Source: Malachius bipustulatus
Lineage: Eukaryota > Arthropoda > Insecta > Coleoptera > Melyridae
DNA length: 64,000 nt
NCBI GenBank assembly: GCA_910589415.1
Contig: OU342637.1
Location: 42,438,162-42,502,161 of the forward strand
Reading direction: 5' to 3'
Below the pieces are notes generated by a model. The model was not told the origin of the DNA, did not search any database, and saw only the letters and a list, made by a program, of their open reading frames with translations. Each line of letters begins with the position of its first letter. Positions within the stretch are counted from its first letter, which is position 1. Both the position numbers and the translations under genes were made by a program. Positions 10,373 through 20,135 of the stretch are shown piece by piece.

Positions 10373-11076
10373 AGAAAATTGTTAAGGGCTATAGGCAAAA
10401 AGTCTTTTTTTATAGTGTGGTCTTTATTATAATATCAACGTTTCGACCGAACAATTTGAGTCAATTCCGGGATTTTGAAATGACAAAAAGGAAACAGTTA
10501 ACGATATAGCAGCTACTTACTAAAGATAACTTAAAATAATTTGACCAATTCAATAGGTCTGGAAACATTTGGTAATTAAATGAATTAGAAAATTTGTAAT
10601 TTCTCGTCAACTATTTTCTTTGACAGATGTTTTGTCATTGAAAATTTATAATAATTATTACATAATAGTAGGTATTAAGACTAGGAACAATTGAAATAAT
10701 ATAAATATAATAATTACAGAATTTTTGATTGATATTATTGTTTAAAAAATTGCAAATAAAAATAAAAATAAAAATAAGAATTAGCTAGGTAGTTAATTTT
10801 TGTTCATTGTTTTTTGAGAATTTTTGTTATGTATGTCTGTTAATTTTGTTGTCATATAATAATATGGAGTTGTAAATAATGTTAAGGTCGTTTATATCTG
10901 ATTTGGTGTTAATGGAATTACTATCTTCATTTATATAACACATCTCAAGAAAAATTCTTTTTTGAAATGAATTTTCGAAGATGACCCAAATTGTTCGGTC
11001 GAAACGTTGATATTATAATAAAGACCACACTATAAAAAAAGACTTTTTGCCTATAGCCCTTAACAATTTTCTATTA
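10373..11076. mobile_element. Inverted pair of PLE-like tails
   Basis: 10373-10470 and 10985-11076 are inverted copies of AGAAAATTGTTAAGGGCTAT through to GTTTCGACCGAACAATTTG. On the plus strand the right arm reads GATGACC, a 10-nt loop, GGTCGAAACGTTG, the arrangement seen at the 3' ends of Penelope-like elements (degenerate hammerhead core). The 510 bp between the arms is AT-rich with no reading frame. I read this as a heavily shortened head-to-head PLE pair like the two larger ones at 34.8-41.6 and 59.4-61.9 kb. Confidence 0.5.
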
Positions 11077-11514
11077 ATATATTTATTTGGCAATTACTTC
11101 TATTATAATAATTAATAATAATATATTAATATTATATTAATATTAAATTGATATTGCAACACATGACTTTTATAAAATAACATTTATTAAAAACTGATAA
11201 TCATTGATCATAGACGACATTTTACCACGACGCATAGAAATACACTATTTATGCGATTGATGCGCAAGAAGGTTTTTCATGATATAAGGATCGGTGGACA
11301 TTTGATGAGTTTGAATATTTGGAGATTTTACAAAAGTGTATTTTATAGTGTATTTTATTAAAAAAACCTAAAAGGTCGTTAATCCCTATTGCATGTTTTG
11401 TAGATGTCCAGTGGCGTAGATACTCAGGATTGGAACCACTTTTGCTTTTCTATATTTTACGCTACTGACTTTATTGCAAATGCCAAAGCGTATTAAATAT
11501 CACATGAAATTAAG

Positions 11515-11759
11515 AACAAAAAAGGATTCTTTGATTTTTTCATACTACGCACCACTTTTGAGATATTTTAAGTTTCCTCAGGTAATGTCACTAATCATTG
11601 TTATGAATAACATATATGTGTATGCATACGAGTTGAAAGTTGTATACCTTGTTATGAAATCAATAATTTTGCAATGTAGGTAAATGGCCCAACGTTACCT
11701 GAGAAAACTTAAAATATCTCAAAAAATGTGCGCCGTATGAAATAAAATAAAGAATTTTG
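11515..11759. repeat. Imperfect foldback, arms about 75 bp
   Basis: GAGATATTTTAAGTTTCCTC at about 11560 is the inverse of GAGAAAACTTAAAATATCTC at about 11700, with matching flanking blocks (TTCATACTACGC/GCGCCGTATGAA). AT-rich, no protein. Confidence 0.6.
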
Positions 11760-12077
11760 AATATTGTATTTGGAGCAAAGTCACTGGCGTAAAAGATTTT
11801 AAATCAATCGATTGCCCATGCGCATCAAGCAGTTCTCCAAGCAGTTCGTTCGTAGATTCACCGCAAAGTTCCACTGAAATCTACCGGGTAGTTTTTTATG
11901 TCGGCTCCGGAAACAATCTACCTCCAGCAGAACCATCTGTCTTGCAGGTCGATGAATCCGCTGGATTCTGGATGAATATCAATTATGTTTAGGTTATATT
12001 ATATGGAAAATTGTTGATATTTCCACGTAAAATCATCAAAAATTTAGTATTTATTAGTTCAAAAATTGGTTGGGTAT

Positions 12078-12144
12078 AGCTCATCATCCTCTGAAGAGAC
12101 AGACAGAGATGACCTATTATGTTTCATAAATTTGAAGAAATGTT
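12078..12144 (+). pseudogene. Possible Harbinger-type transposase exon, 5' part (split by LTR element)
   Basis: Reading AGC at 12078 gives SSSSEETDRDDLLCFINLKK, resembling the Ser/Asp-rich N-termini of insect PIF/Harbinger transposases. GGTATAG just before it could be a splice acceptor. The frame is interrupted at 12145 by an LTR retrotransposon, and related coding sequence resumes after its target duplication at 18110. The two parts are not in the same frame, so the gene was probably already decayed. The similarity is from memory and weak. Confidence 0.3.
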
Positions 12145-12976
12145 TGTAACGGGATTTTCGGTATGATAGAGATGATTCCCCAGGGATGGGTAATTGCCCC
12201 CTTTTACCCGTGACAAGTCAATTAGAATAATAAAACCTTTATTTACAATAACGATATTTACACATATCTGTACCTATTAAATTAATATTGTCGAATCCTG
12301 AACAATGTGGGCCGGCCCTCGTTCACGGCAGCCCCTCTGATTGGCGAAAGATATCGCCTCGGTGCACGCACCTCTGTTAATTGGTCGATTAGACGGTCGA
12401 TTCACCACTGGCCCTGCGGCTTCAGTAGCTCTCCAACCACCGCACATTGCGTGTCGGATCTACTGCCGCTGCTGCCTCTGGAATACGCGTCGTGACGGAA
12501 TTGCCGGATCGACAACTCATTACGTTGCGATCCGACGTCTGGTTTACCTGGCCCTCAATACAGGCCAGGCGTCGTCTGAGAGAATCCGTCGGGACTTCAA
12601 TACAGCCCCGGTTGACTCCTTGCTATGAACGGCAGTCGATAAGAGCTCAGTTCACTCTCATCGATCTCCCGATGTCCAGTTACAGCTTGGCTCGACTCAT
12701 TTCATCGTCCTGCTGTAGCCGGCTGCTGTAGACGGAGTGCATTCATTACATACCTCCTGTTGGAGACCTCCTAGCTCAGTACACCGGGAGGGAGAGTGGT
12801 TCTCGAGTCAGTTCCTCGGACCCATCTGACCTGCATCTCCGTTGGGTCTGCTTATATAGCCGGTGCCGGCGAGATAACCTGCTAATCACCGCTGTAAAAA
12901 CTGTATCTTTCTGATAAACCCCTCGATTAATTAAAATAAATAATAATTAATTACGAATGCCTCAGAATTCGTTACA
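12145..12976 (-). repeat. 3' LTR of the gag-only element
   Basis: 832 bp, starting TGTAACGG and ending CGTTACA, about 98% identical by eye to the 14594 copy. It serves as the uninterrupted reference that shows where the other LTR was split. Confidence 0.9.
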
Positions 12977-13270
12977 TCCCCGGCCCAATGGAAAAAAAAA
13001 GAAAAATTGCTGCGCCTGAAAATAAAAGAAATATCCTGAAACAAACAAACAAAATGTACCTCAAACCATTTTGTCGATTTTTCTTTTTTTAAAACACCCC
13101 CGTGGTCGAAGTCCGTATCAGTCCGGCCGACGCTCGGGATGGTGGCCCGGGACAATGCTCGAGGATGCGCTCCTGGATGCGTTTATCCTGTCCTGCTTTT
13201 GTCCTGCTTCGTAGAGGTCCTGAGTCGCTACTGTGTCCTCCTCGGGTCTGCTGCTCTGCTCTGTGGAGTT

Positions 13271-14491
13271 TTACTCCTCCTCGTTCTGCCTTGCTGTGCT
13301 GTCCTGCCTGCTCTGGCCTGTTTCCTGTTTTCTTCTGTTCTGACTGCTGGTTCTGTTTTCTGTCTTGCGCTGTCTTGCAGCCTGTTTTGCTCTGTCCCCT
13401 GTTTTGCACTTATTTGCCTGTTTTGTCTGCTCTGCTTGTTTCGATTTGTCTTCTGTCCTGTTCTGTTCTGCTGACTCTGTTTGTCTGGTTCCGATCTCTG
13501 CCTTGTGCTGCCTTGCAGCCTGTTCTGTTTTGTCCCCTGTTTTGTACTGTTTCGGTCTGTCTTCTGTCTTGTTCTGCTCTGCTGGTCCTGCGGAGCAGCA
13601 CTGAATAAACATTAATTCCTCCTCTCTGTATGTGGGCTCCTGTTCCACATCGTTCTGCTGTTGGCCTTTGTAGCACGGACTGTCCTGTGGACCCTGTGTT
13701 CCTGGCTGACTTGGGGTCGTCGTTGACTGCGGGCTCGCGGAGGTTGAAGGCCAGTATATAGCGGCGGTTCTTTCTCTTTCGAGAGACTCGAACGCGCAGG
13801 CTACATCTACGAGGTGCGATATCGATGTGACGTTATGCAGGTGGAGGTGGATGCGGAACTCCGGCCGCATATTCCTCTTCACTCTCTCGAGCTCCTGGCT
13901 GGGTGACATCGATCCGTCCCGTCGCATCAGGGTCTGTATTTCCGTTACGTATTCCCTGATCAACTCGTTGAGCCTCTGTTTCCTGGCTCTGATTTCTTCC
14001 TCCAGCGCCAATCGGTACTCGTACGGGAGAAACGCGCGCTTGAAACTCCTGTCGAACTGGTCCCAGTCCTGCCAGTCGATCTTGTTGACCCTGTACCAGA
14101 GCAGCGTTTCCCCTTCTAGGAGCACTGGTAGCGCCTTCAGCATGCCGCTTTTCGGGAAGCTGTACGCGTTTCGGAACTCTTCCAGGCGTTCGATGAAGAG
14201 GACTGCGTCGTCTCGTTTGTGGTCGAAGTGCAGTCCCCATTCGAGGGCTTGGTTGATTATTTCCACTTGCGGCGGCTGGTGGTACCCGGTTGGTGCTGCT
14301 GCCGGTCCCCTTGCTGATTGGAGAGCCAGTTTTATTCGTGCTAACTCGGCTTCCAATTCAGCGATTCTGCTTTGTCCGTTTTTGTTGGCCATCTTGTGTC
14401 CTGGTTCTGTTCCTGTTTCCTTCTGTTGCAGTTCTGTCGTGTGCTGTATTCTGTTACTGACGTCTTGAATATTCGGCGTCAATCTTGTCAC
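13271..14491 (-). CDS. gag: Gag polyprotein with repetitive Gln/Thr/Lys tail
   Basis: 406 codons from ATG 14491. After a short Gln-rich leader there is a coiled segment (AELEAELARIKLALQ). The Ty3/Gypsy retrotransposon gag core follows, with WGLHFDHKRDD, LLEGETLLWYR, DWDQFDRSFKRAFLP and YVTEIQTLMRRDG. No CCHC zinc knuckle is visible. From about residue 285 the protein becomes a low-complexity string of QNKTEDRPKQ- and QAARQHK-like repeats, encoded by the CTGTTCTGCTG-rich tract at 13180-13610. The frame stays open across the repeat. A short remnant resembling the end of pol lies between gag and the 3' LTR, so the element probably arose by deletion of pol and would depend on a related autonomous element. 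Confidence 0.8.
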   Translation of the reverse strand: MTRLTPNIQDVSNRIQHTTELQQKETGTEPGHKMANKNGQSRIAELEAELARIKLALQSARGPAAAPTGYHQPPQVEIINQALEWGLHFDHKRDDAVLFIERLEEFRNAYSFPKSGMLKALPVLLEGETLLWYRVNKIDWQDWDQFDRSFKRAFLPYEYRLALEEEIRARKQRLNELIREYVTEIQTLMRRDGSMSPSQELERVKRNMRPEFRIHLHLHNVTSISHLVDVACAFESLERERTAAIYWPSTSASPQSTTTPSQPGTQGPQDSPCYKGQQQNDVEQEPTYREEELMFIQCCSAGPAEQNKTEDRPKQYKTGDKTEQAARQHKAEIGTRQTESAEQNRTEDKSKQAEQTKQANKCKTGDRAKQAARQRKTENRTSSQNRRKQETGQSRQDSTARQNEEE

Positions 14492-14593
14492 TCATCCCGC
14501 TAGATACTGTTACTGTCTTCTTCTGATCCTGTGACTGTACTGTACTGGGTTCTGTTACTGAAGAGTTTAAATTTATACGTTGGGCGCCATTCT

Positions 14594-15387
14594 TGTAACG
14601 GGATTTTCGGTATGATAGAGATGATTCGCCAGGGATGGGTAATTGCCCCCTTTTACCCGTGACAAGTCAATTAGAATAATAAAACCTTTATTTACAATAA
14701 CGATATTTACACATATCTGTACCTATTAAATTAATATTGTAGAATCCTGAACAATGTGGGCCGGCTCTTGTTCACGGCAGCCCCTCTGATTGGCGAAAGA
14801 TATCGCCTCGGTGCACGCACCTCTGTTAATTGGTCGATTAGACGGTCGATTCACCACTGGCCCTGCGGCTTCAGTAGCTCTTCAACCACCGCACATTGCG
14901 TGTCGGATCTACTGCCGCTGCTGCCTCTGGAATACGCGTCGTGACGGAATTGCCGGATCGACAACTCATTACGTTGCGATCCGACGTCTGGTTTACCTGG
15001 CCCTCAATACAGGCCAGGCGTCGTCTGAGAGAATCCGCCGGGACTTCAATACAGCCCCGGTTGACTCCTTGCTATGAACGGCAGTCGATAAGAGCTCAGT
15101 TTACTCTCATCGATCTCCCGATGTCCAGTTACAGCTAGGCTCGACTCATTTCATCGTCCTGCTGTAGCCGGCTGCTGTAGACGGAGTGCATTCATTACAT
15201 GCCTCCTGCTGGAGACCTCCTAGCTCAGTACACCGGGAGGGAGAGTGGTTCTCGAGTCAGTTCCTCGGACCCATCTGACCTGCATCTCCGTTGGGTCTGC
15301 TTATATAGCCGGTGCCGGCGAGATAACCTGCTAATCACCGCTGTAAAAACTGTATCTTTCTGATAAACCCCTCGATTAATTAAAATA
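14594..15387 (-). repeat. 5' LTR, main part (continues at 18062-18105)
   Basis: Same start as the 12145 LTR. It breaks after TTAATTAAAATA at 15387, and the missing last 40-odd bases, ending CGTTACA, follow the LINE at about 18062-18105. An AAATA repeat on both sides is the likely LINE target duplication. Confidence 0.9.
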
Positions 15388-17739
15388 CCTAATACCTCCG
15401 CAACTTGCATTGATAATATTGCAATTTCTGGAGTACTAAGACTATTCTGCAGCAACACAATACCTACGTTTATTTCTGACCACCACGCACTTCATGCTAC
15501 GCTTCGACTTCCGGACTCGGCCGGTGCCCACGGAAGCGGCAGTAAGCCCGTGGTGAGATGGAAGAGGGACATAAATGACCCCCTGCTCCTCGCTCAGTTT
15601 CAAAACGAGCTGCTGAACGTTGACTGGCAGGATCTTCTGGATGCCCCCGATACCAATTCCAAATACTCCTGCTTCGCTAACACTCTCTCTTATTATTTTG
15701 ACTGGTATTTTCCTCTCAGAAAATCAAGAATTCGTGATTCTGGGCTTACCAGACCTCGATGGCTTACCCCAGAAATACGTCAACTTTATGACACAATAAA
15801 TTTCCTAAATGAACTGAAAAATACATCCAACGAGCAGTTCAAGTGCCAGTTAGCCAGACTTAAGCGAAAGTTCGGGTATTTGGTGAGACGCGAGACCAGA
15901 CGTCGCAATGACATATATATCAGCGAATCCGAAAATCCAATTAAATCTGGATGGTCTCTAATAAACAAGCATTGTCAGTCGGCAAGCAAGTCTCGGAAGA
16001 TCGAGGAACTTAATTGTCAAAACTCAGTCAAGACGGATCCTGGAGAAATTGCTGAGATACTCAACAGCGTATTTCTTTCAAACAACTCTCCCACCGTCAG
16101 CCACACTCACGGATCCACTGTGCCTGTTGTCGTCTCTTCGTCATCTTTCATGTTGTACCCTACATCACCTGGCGAAATTATAAGGCTAGCATCCAGATTT
16201 AAAAACAAAAAGTCGTCAGGTCTAGACGAGATTCCTTCCTTCATTGCGAAGTATTGTATATCTGAACTTGCCCAACCCTTATCGGAAATTTATAACAACT
16301 CCTTTGAGACCGGCGTATTCCCCGATAAACTCAAGACAGCCGTGGTTAAACCCATTTACAAGAAGGGCGACGTCAAAGACCCAGACAACTACAGACCAAT
16401 CAGCTTACTATCCGTGTTTGATAAAATTCTCGAATCCCTCGTCTCCTCGCGTCTTCTTGACTTCTTAAATAAGACTGAGACTCTTTCCCGCTCCCAACAT
16501 GGTTTCCTGAGGAACAGATCAACTGAGACGGCTCTAATACAACTTACTGAGTACATCTCTGAGGGCATGGAGGAGGGCATGCGAACGGCTGGATGGCTTC
16601 TGGACCTTTCCAAGGCTTTCGATAGTGTGTGCCACGAATGCCTGCTTCGGAAGCTGGAGAGCATTGGTGTTCGCGGATTGCCCCTAAAGTGGTTTACCAG
16701 CTACTTACGGGAAAGAACCCAGGCGGTACAGCTCCCTGCGTCTGATGGTCGATTTGTGAGATCCCACTTTGCTCCAATCCTCTCAGGAGTACCCCAGGGT
16801 AGCGTACTCGGCCCGCTTCTTTTCCTTATTTTCATTAACGATTTGGGCTCCTCAATTTCTTCCCCCACCTCTCTATGTGTTAATTATGCAGACGATACAA
16901 CCATCCTCATCAGGTTGAAAACAAACGACCTCACTGAAATAATAAAATCAACTAAACTTCCATTAGAAGCAGCATCTTTATGGCTTAGAGAAAATAAACT
17001 AAGACTGAATTTAACAAAAACCGAGTTGATTGACTTCCATTCTTGCCGTTCTCGCCTTCCTCCTTTACCGCCCATCCCAACCGTTAGTACTGAGATCTCT
17101 CCTACGCGGGTTGTGAAATTCTTGGGCTTTTACATCGATCAAAACTTGAACTGGCTGACTCACACTGACCACTTGTGCCGACGCCTTGCTAGCTCCTGCT
17201 TCCTTCTGAAACAACTCCAACACACTGTGTCTCATGACGTTCTTCTCTCCGCATACTACGGACATTTTTACAGTCACATCTCCTATGGCCTGGCCGTATG
17301 GGGCGGATCACAGAGTTCTTTACGCAGAGTTTTTCTTCTGCAGAAGAGAGCTATCAGGATACTGGCAGGCTTGTCCATATATCAGTCCTGTAGGGGTCAC
17401 TTCAGGCGTCTCGGTCTCCTCACGTTGCCTGCTGTTTATGTCTTCTCTCTTCTCAAACTGATTTACAAACATCAAGCCAAACTTGATCGTTTCCGATTCA
17501 CACACCATTATCAGACCAGGCTTAATCTTTTCAAACTACCAACTCACCATCTCACTTCCACCGAAAGGACATTCACGTACACGGCCATAAAATTCCTTAA
17601 TCACTTCAGGATAGACCCCGCAACCTTTGGATTCTCTCAGTTCAAGGCACATCTCCGAAGTTATCTCACAGACCTGGAACCCTATTCTACCTTGGATATT
17701 CTGTCTTCCTCCCCCCCCCCCCCCCCACACCCTTATTGA
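15388..17739 (+). CDS. LINE-C ORF2: end of endonuclease plus intact reverse transcriptase (partial)
   Basis: The frame is open from the truncation point. The first 50 residues end with FISDHHAL, the C-terminal SDH motif of the APE-type endonuclease. The reverse transcriptase follows: PIYKKGDVKDPDNYRPISLL (fingers), LLDLSKAFDSVCH (motif A), GVPQGSVLGPLLF (motif B) and VNYADDTTI (YADD). The post-RT domain has LLQKRAIRILAG and ends close to a poly-C run (17711-17726) at TGA 17737. There are no stops or frameshifts across roughly 780 codons, so the copy is young. It lacks a start codon and most of the endonuclease and cannot be autonomous. The motif style suggests the CR1/Jockey group. Confidence 0.9.
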   Translation, partial: PNTSATCIDNIAISGVLRLFCSNTIPTFISDHHALHATLRLPDSAGAHGSGSKPVVRWKRDINDPLLLAQFQNELLNVDWQDLLDAPDTNSKYSCFANTLSYYFDWYFPLRKSRIRDSGLTRPRWLTPEIRQLYDTINFLNELKNTSNEQFKCQLARLKRKFGYLVRRETRRRNDIYISESENPIKSGWSLINKHCQSASKSRKIEELNCQNSVKTDPGEIAEILNSVFLSNNSPTVSHTHGSTVPVVVSSSSFMLYPTSPGEIIRLASRFKNKKSSGLDEIPSFIAKYCISELAQPLSEIYNNSFETGVFPDKLKTAVVKPIYKKGDVKDPDNYRPISLLSVFDKILESLVSSRLLDFLNKTETLSRSQHGFLRNRSTETALIQLTEYISEGMEEGMRTAGWLLDLSKAFDSVCHECLLRKLESIGVRGLPLKWFTSYLRERTQAVQLPASDGRFVRSHFAPILSGVPQGSVLGPLLFLIFINDLGSSISSPTSLCVNYADDTTILIRLKTNDLTEIIKSTKLPLEAASLWLRENKLRLNLTKTELIDFHSCRSRLPPLPPIPTVSTEISPTRVVKFLGFYIDQNLNWLTHTDHLCRRLASSCFLLKQLQHTVSHDVLLSAYYGHFYSHISYGLAVWGGSQSSLRRVFLLQKRAIRILAGLSIYQSCRGHFRRLGLLTLPAVYVFSLLKLIYKHQAKLDRFRFTHHYQTRLNLFKLPTHHLTSTERTFTYTAIKFLNHFRIDPATFGFSQFKAHLRSYLTDLEPYSTLDILSSSPPPPPHPY

Positions 17740-18061
17740 TTCACTAACCTAGCACCTTGTCACTAGGATATGTATAATTGTAAACGACAATGTAGTGTAT
17801 ACAATGACTAGCATTAGATTCTGGAAATTTTCTTTTGTTTGTTCTTCTCAATTTTCTCTATGCATTTGTGATTGTGATCAATGTGTTACAATGCCAATCG
17901 CTTGCGTATGACCTTTTGATTACGCAGGCGAATTTATGGTACTACTGCGGTTTGTTCTTTGTTTGTGAATTATTATCATCGCTTACAACGCTATTGTACT
18001 AATCAATGATTGTTGAATTTAATGGTACAATAAAGAGATTTATTATTATTATTATTATTAT
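15388..18061 (+). mobile_element. LINE-C: 5'-truncated non-LTR retrotransposon nested in an LTR
   Basis: The insertion starts in mid-endonuclease, has one long ORF, a 3' UTR of about 300 bp with TACAATAAAGAG, and a (TTA)n tail at 18042-18061. Such 5' truncation with a simple tail is the normal outcome of target-primed reverse transcription. A second piece of a closely related 3' end is inserted at 28526-28612. Confidence 0.9.
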
Positions 18062-18105
18062 TAAATAAATAATAATTAACTACGAATGCCTCGGAATTCG
18101 TTACA

Positions 18106-18219
18106 TGTTGATATAAAGTATAAACATACCAAAAATATAAATTATATAGCAAAAATCGTTTGCCGCTATTCTGATGGTGATTTCAAGTCATATTTTAGAC
18201 TTAGCAGAACGTCCATACA
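18106..18219 (+). pseudogene. Possible Harbinger-type transposase exon, 3' part with splice donor
   Basis: Directly after the LTR target duplication the frame reads IKYKHTKNINYIAK and then YSDGDFKSYFRLSRTSIQ, which resembles the F-YFRLSR-T segment of PIF/Harbinger transposases. It ends at CAA|GTAAGTT, a consensus splice donor at 18220. A TTATTACAG acceptor 90 bp later (18310) would continue in frame as NLVSEM, also Harbinger-like, before the similarity fades. Called from memory of the family, so tentative. Confidence 0.4.
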
Positions 18220-18326
18220 AGTAAGTTAATCTTGTAAGTCAATAGCAGATATTGTACATTATTGTATTTTTGTATTTTTAATTAAGTAATTTATCAATGT
18301 GTTTATTACAGAATCTTGTCTCTGAA

Positions 18327-18698
18327 ATGAAACTTGATAAATTGTCCATATCTGTATTTTGTATTATAGTTTTACTAACAGCCCTAACGCCTGCAGAAAA
18401 CAGTGAGGAGGAAAATAACAAGGCTTATAAGACATGCCAAAAAACTCTAGAAAGAAGTGACCTGGAACCTGCTGGACCTTTTTACTTCTTTGCAAATGCC
18501 AAACAACAAATTAAAAGGGGTCATGTTTCGTTGTTTATCACAATTATTCGAAAACTTCATCAAACAGTTCATAAATTCATCGAGAATTCGCATTCAACGG
18601 AAGCATCGATGACGTGTCACATAGAAACATCGAATAATTTCAGCGATGTTTTTAAGGTTGCATTTGAAAAATTTTCCATAGGGAGGGCGGAAAAGTGA
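18327..18698 (+). CDS. Candidate secreted protein, 123 aa, unknown function
   Basis: From ATG 18327 the frame starts MKLDKLSISVFCIIVLLTAL, a typical signal peptide (basic n-region, hydrophobic core) with a plausible cleavage after LTPA. The mature part is about 100 residues with two cysteines, mixed charge, and no recognised domain. The ORF actually opens further upstream (18297), but that part spans a good splice acceptor (TTATTACAG at 18302-18310), so the shorter start is preferred if this is an exon. It ends at TGA 18696. A host gene exon, a domesticated fragment or a chance ORF are all possible, and the preceding Harbinger-like segment complicates the reading. Confidence 0.35.
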   Translation: MKLDKLSISVFCIIVLLTALTPAENSEEENNKAYKTCQKTLERSDLEPAGPFYFFANAKQQIKRGHVSLFITIIRKLHQTVHKFIENSHSTEASMTCHIETSNNFSDVFKVAFEKFSIGRAEK

Positions 18699-19199
18699 CG
18701 CTAACCGTGAATGTCTACGCCACTATAGTCTGTACACTGAGTGTTGTCTGTTGTGATAACTAAGGATACATCATCTCGTTATGTTTCTTACTCCTTCTAT
18801 TGCATTGCATAGTCCATAGTCAATCGAGTTAAAATGGGACGTATTATCAGAAATACGTTTGAATCGTCAGCAATTCTAAAAATATGAGCGAGAGTGAGAC
18901 GGAAGTACGACTCGCGTCTTGATACGCTTAGATTGATACGATATTTCTATAAGATTGTCGTCCAGCTGATCGGTTACTGTTAGTAGTGTCAGTGACAGCG
19001 CTAAATATACTAATGAGGTTTGTGTTGTGATTAAATACGAAATTAGCAGAATTACCTGTGATATTGTACGGTGTGATAAACTATCAGTAACTTATTAATT
19101 GCGCGAATGCCTAAAAATCTATTTTCTTGTTTTTATACGATTATAAAACACGGACTGGGTATATTCTCGCAACGAAATACCTACAAAAAATTACCAAAA

Positions 19200-19307
19200 A
19201 TGTCAGGGAAACGATTGAACTCCCTAGTACGTGGTCTTGTGGTTAAATTGCTGGAATATTTTACCTGCAGAATAAGAAAACGGAGGTGTTATGCTTTCTT
19301 TTATTAA
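19200..19307 (+). CDS. Transposase N-terminal helix-turn-helix fragment
   Basis: ATG 19200 gives MSGKRLNSLVRGLVVKLLEY followed by a basic stretch. The GKRLNS...LVVKLLEYF pattern matches the opening of many insect IS630/Tc-like transposase proteins (a predicted HTH). The frame closes at 19307 and no catalytic core follows. A GTAGGT donor-like site at 19321 would suit a first exon. Its position inside a TIR element supports a transposase origin. Confidence 0.4.
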   Translation: MSGKRLNSLVRGLVVKLLEYFTCRIRKRRCYAFFY

Positions 19308-19392
19308 ACGGCAACCAGCAGGTAGGTGACATGATATTTTCTAATCACGATGATAACAATAATTATTATCATTCTTATTTACTTGCATTATA

Positions 19393-19898
19393 CAGGGGGT
19401 TAAGAAAATGACGGATAAACTCTTCAGTACATTGTAGGGGACACTCAGTAAAGTACGGGAAAAAGAGTTATAAAAAATCCAGAGCTAAATTTTAAAAGAT
19501 ATAAGCAAAATATTGAACAATAAATTTGGCAACGTTTAACACGATAACAGTTGGTATTTGGTAATTTCGTCTAATTTCTAACAATGTAGGTAGTCAAGGT
19601 ATCAAAACCGTTGTTGCCGAATAAAAAAAGAAAAAAAATTCTTATTAAATTTTCCAGACCAGTAATACACCTTAAGCATTTTTTTTTAATTGATAAAGAT
19701 TAAAGTCTTCATTTTATGTATGTAAAATCATTTATTTTTTGCAAATACTGAAAAACAAAGATAGTAAAAGGTTACCTTTGACATTTTTTATCTCACCAAA
19801 TTGAAGACCAGAATTTTTTTAAATTATTTTTCCCGTACTCTACTGAGTGTCCCCTACAATGTACTGAAGAGTTTATTTGTCATTTTCTTAACACCCTG
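19393..19898. mobile_element. 506-bp MITE, TA target, CAGGGGGTTAAG ends
   Basis: Left end CAGGGGGTTAAGAAAATGAC and right end GTCATTTTCTTAACACCCTG are inverted, and the similarity runs about 70-90 bp inward (CTTCAGTACATTGTAGGGGA). TA flanks both sides (19391-19392 and 19899-19900). It is nested inside the 18724-20135 transposon. Confidence 0.85.
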
Positions 19899-20135
19899 TA
19901 TATATTTGTTATCAAAAAGTTGCAAGGCTCTACTTCGTCAATAACTTGTCGAAATAATAATATATTTGTAGGGTATTCATTATTCCTCAACACACGCCAC
20001 TGACACGAACTGCGATACCACATCTGGTTCGACTTAGAAATAAGTGTACGAATCAAATCGAATTAAATGAAATAATTGTTTAGTCAGAATCAGTGTGACA
20101 TGACAACGGACAACACTCAGTGGACAGACGATACT

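Larger units (their letters stand above)
12145..18105 (-). mobile_element. Gag-only LTR retrotransposon with TGTT target duplication
   Basis: The LTRs begin TGTAACGGGATTTTCGG and end GAATTCGTTACA: 12145-12976 (832 bp) and 14594-15387 plus about 18062-18105. TGTT precedes (12141-12144) and follows (18106-18109) the element, a 4-bp duplication as expected for Ty3/Gypsy integrases. Gag is on the minus strand, so the right LTR is the 5' LTR. TGGCGCCCAACGT next to it (minus strand) looks like a primer-binding site, and a purine tract GGGCCGGGGA abuts the 3' LTR. No pol is present. I counted roughly a dozen differences between the LTRs, suggesting moderate age. Confidence 0.9.
18724..20135. mobile_element. 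TIR transposon remnant carrying only a transposase N-terminus
   Basis: TAGTCTGTACACTGAGTGTT near 18726 is matched in inverse by ACACTCAGTGGACAGACGATA near 20112-20132, with weaker similarity inward. Between them lies a 36-codon HTH-like start (19200) and a nested 506-bp MITE (19393-19898). The ends are imperfect, so the copy is old. Confidence 0.6.

Noticed and set aside
12307..12731. Overlapping ORFs of 62-95 codons, repeated at 14756-15138
   Set aside because: They lie entirely inside the two LTR copies and repeat because the LTRs do. No domain.
13102..13608. Cys/Leu-rich plus-strand ORF of 168 codons
   Set aside because: Antisense shadow of the repetitive gag tail. The hydrophobic composition is a by-product of the CTGTTCTG repeat.
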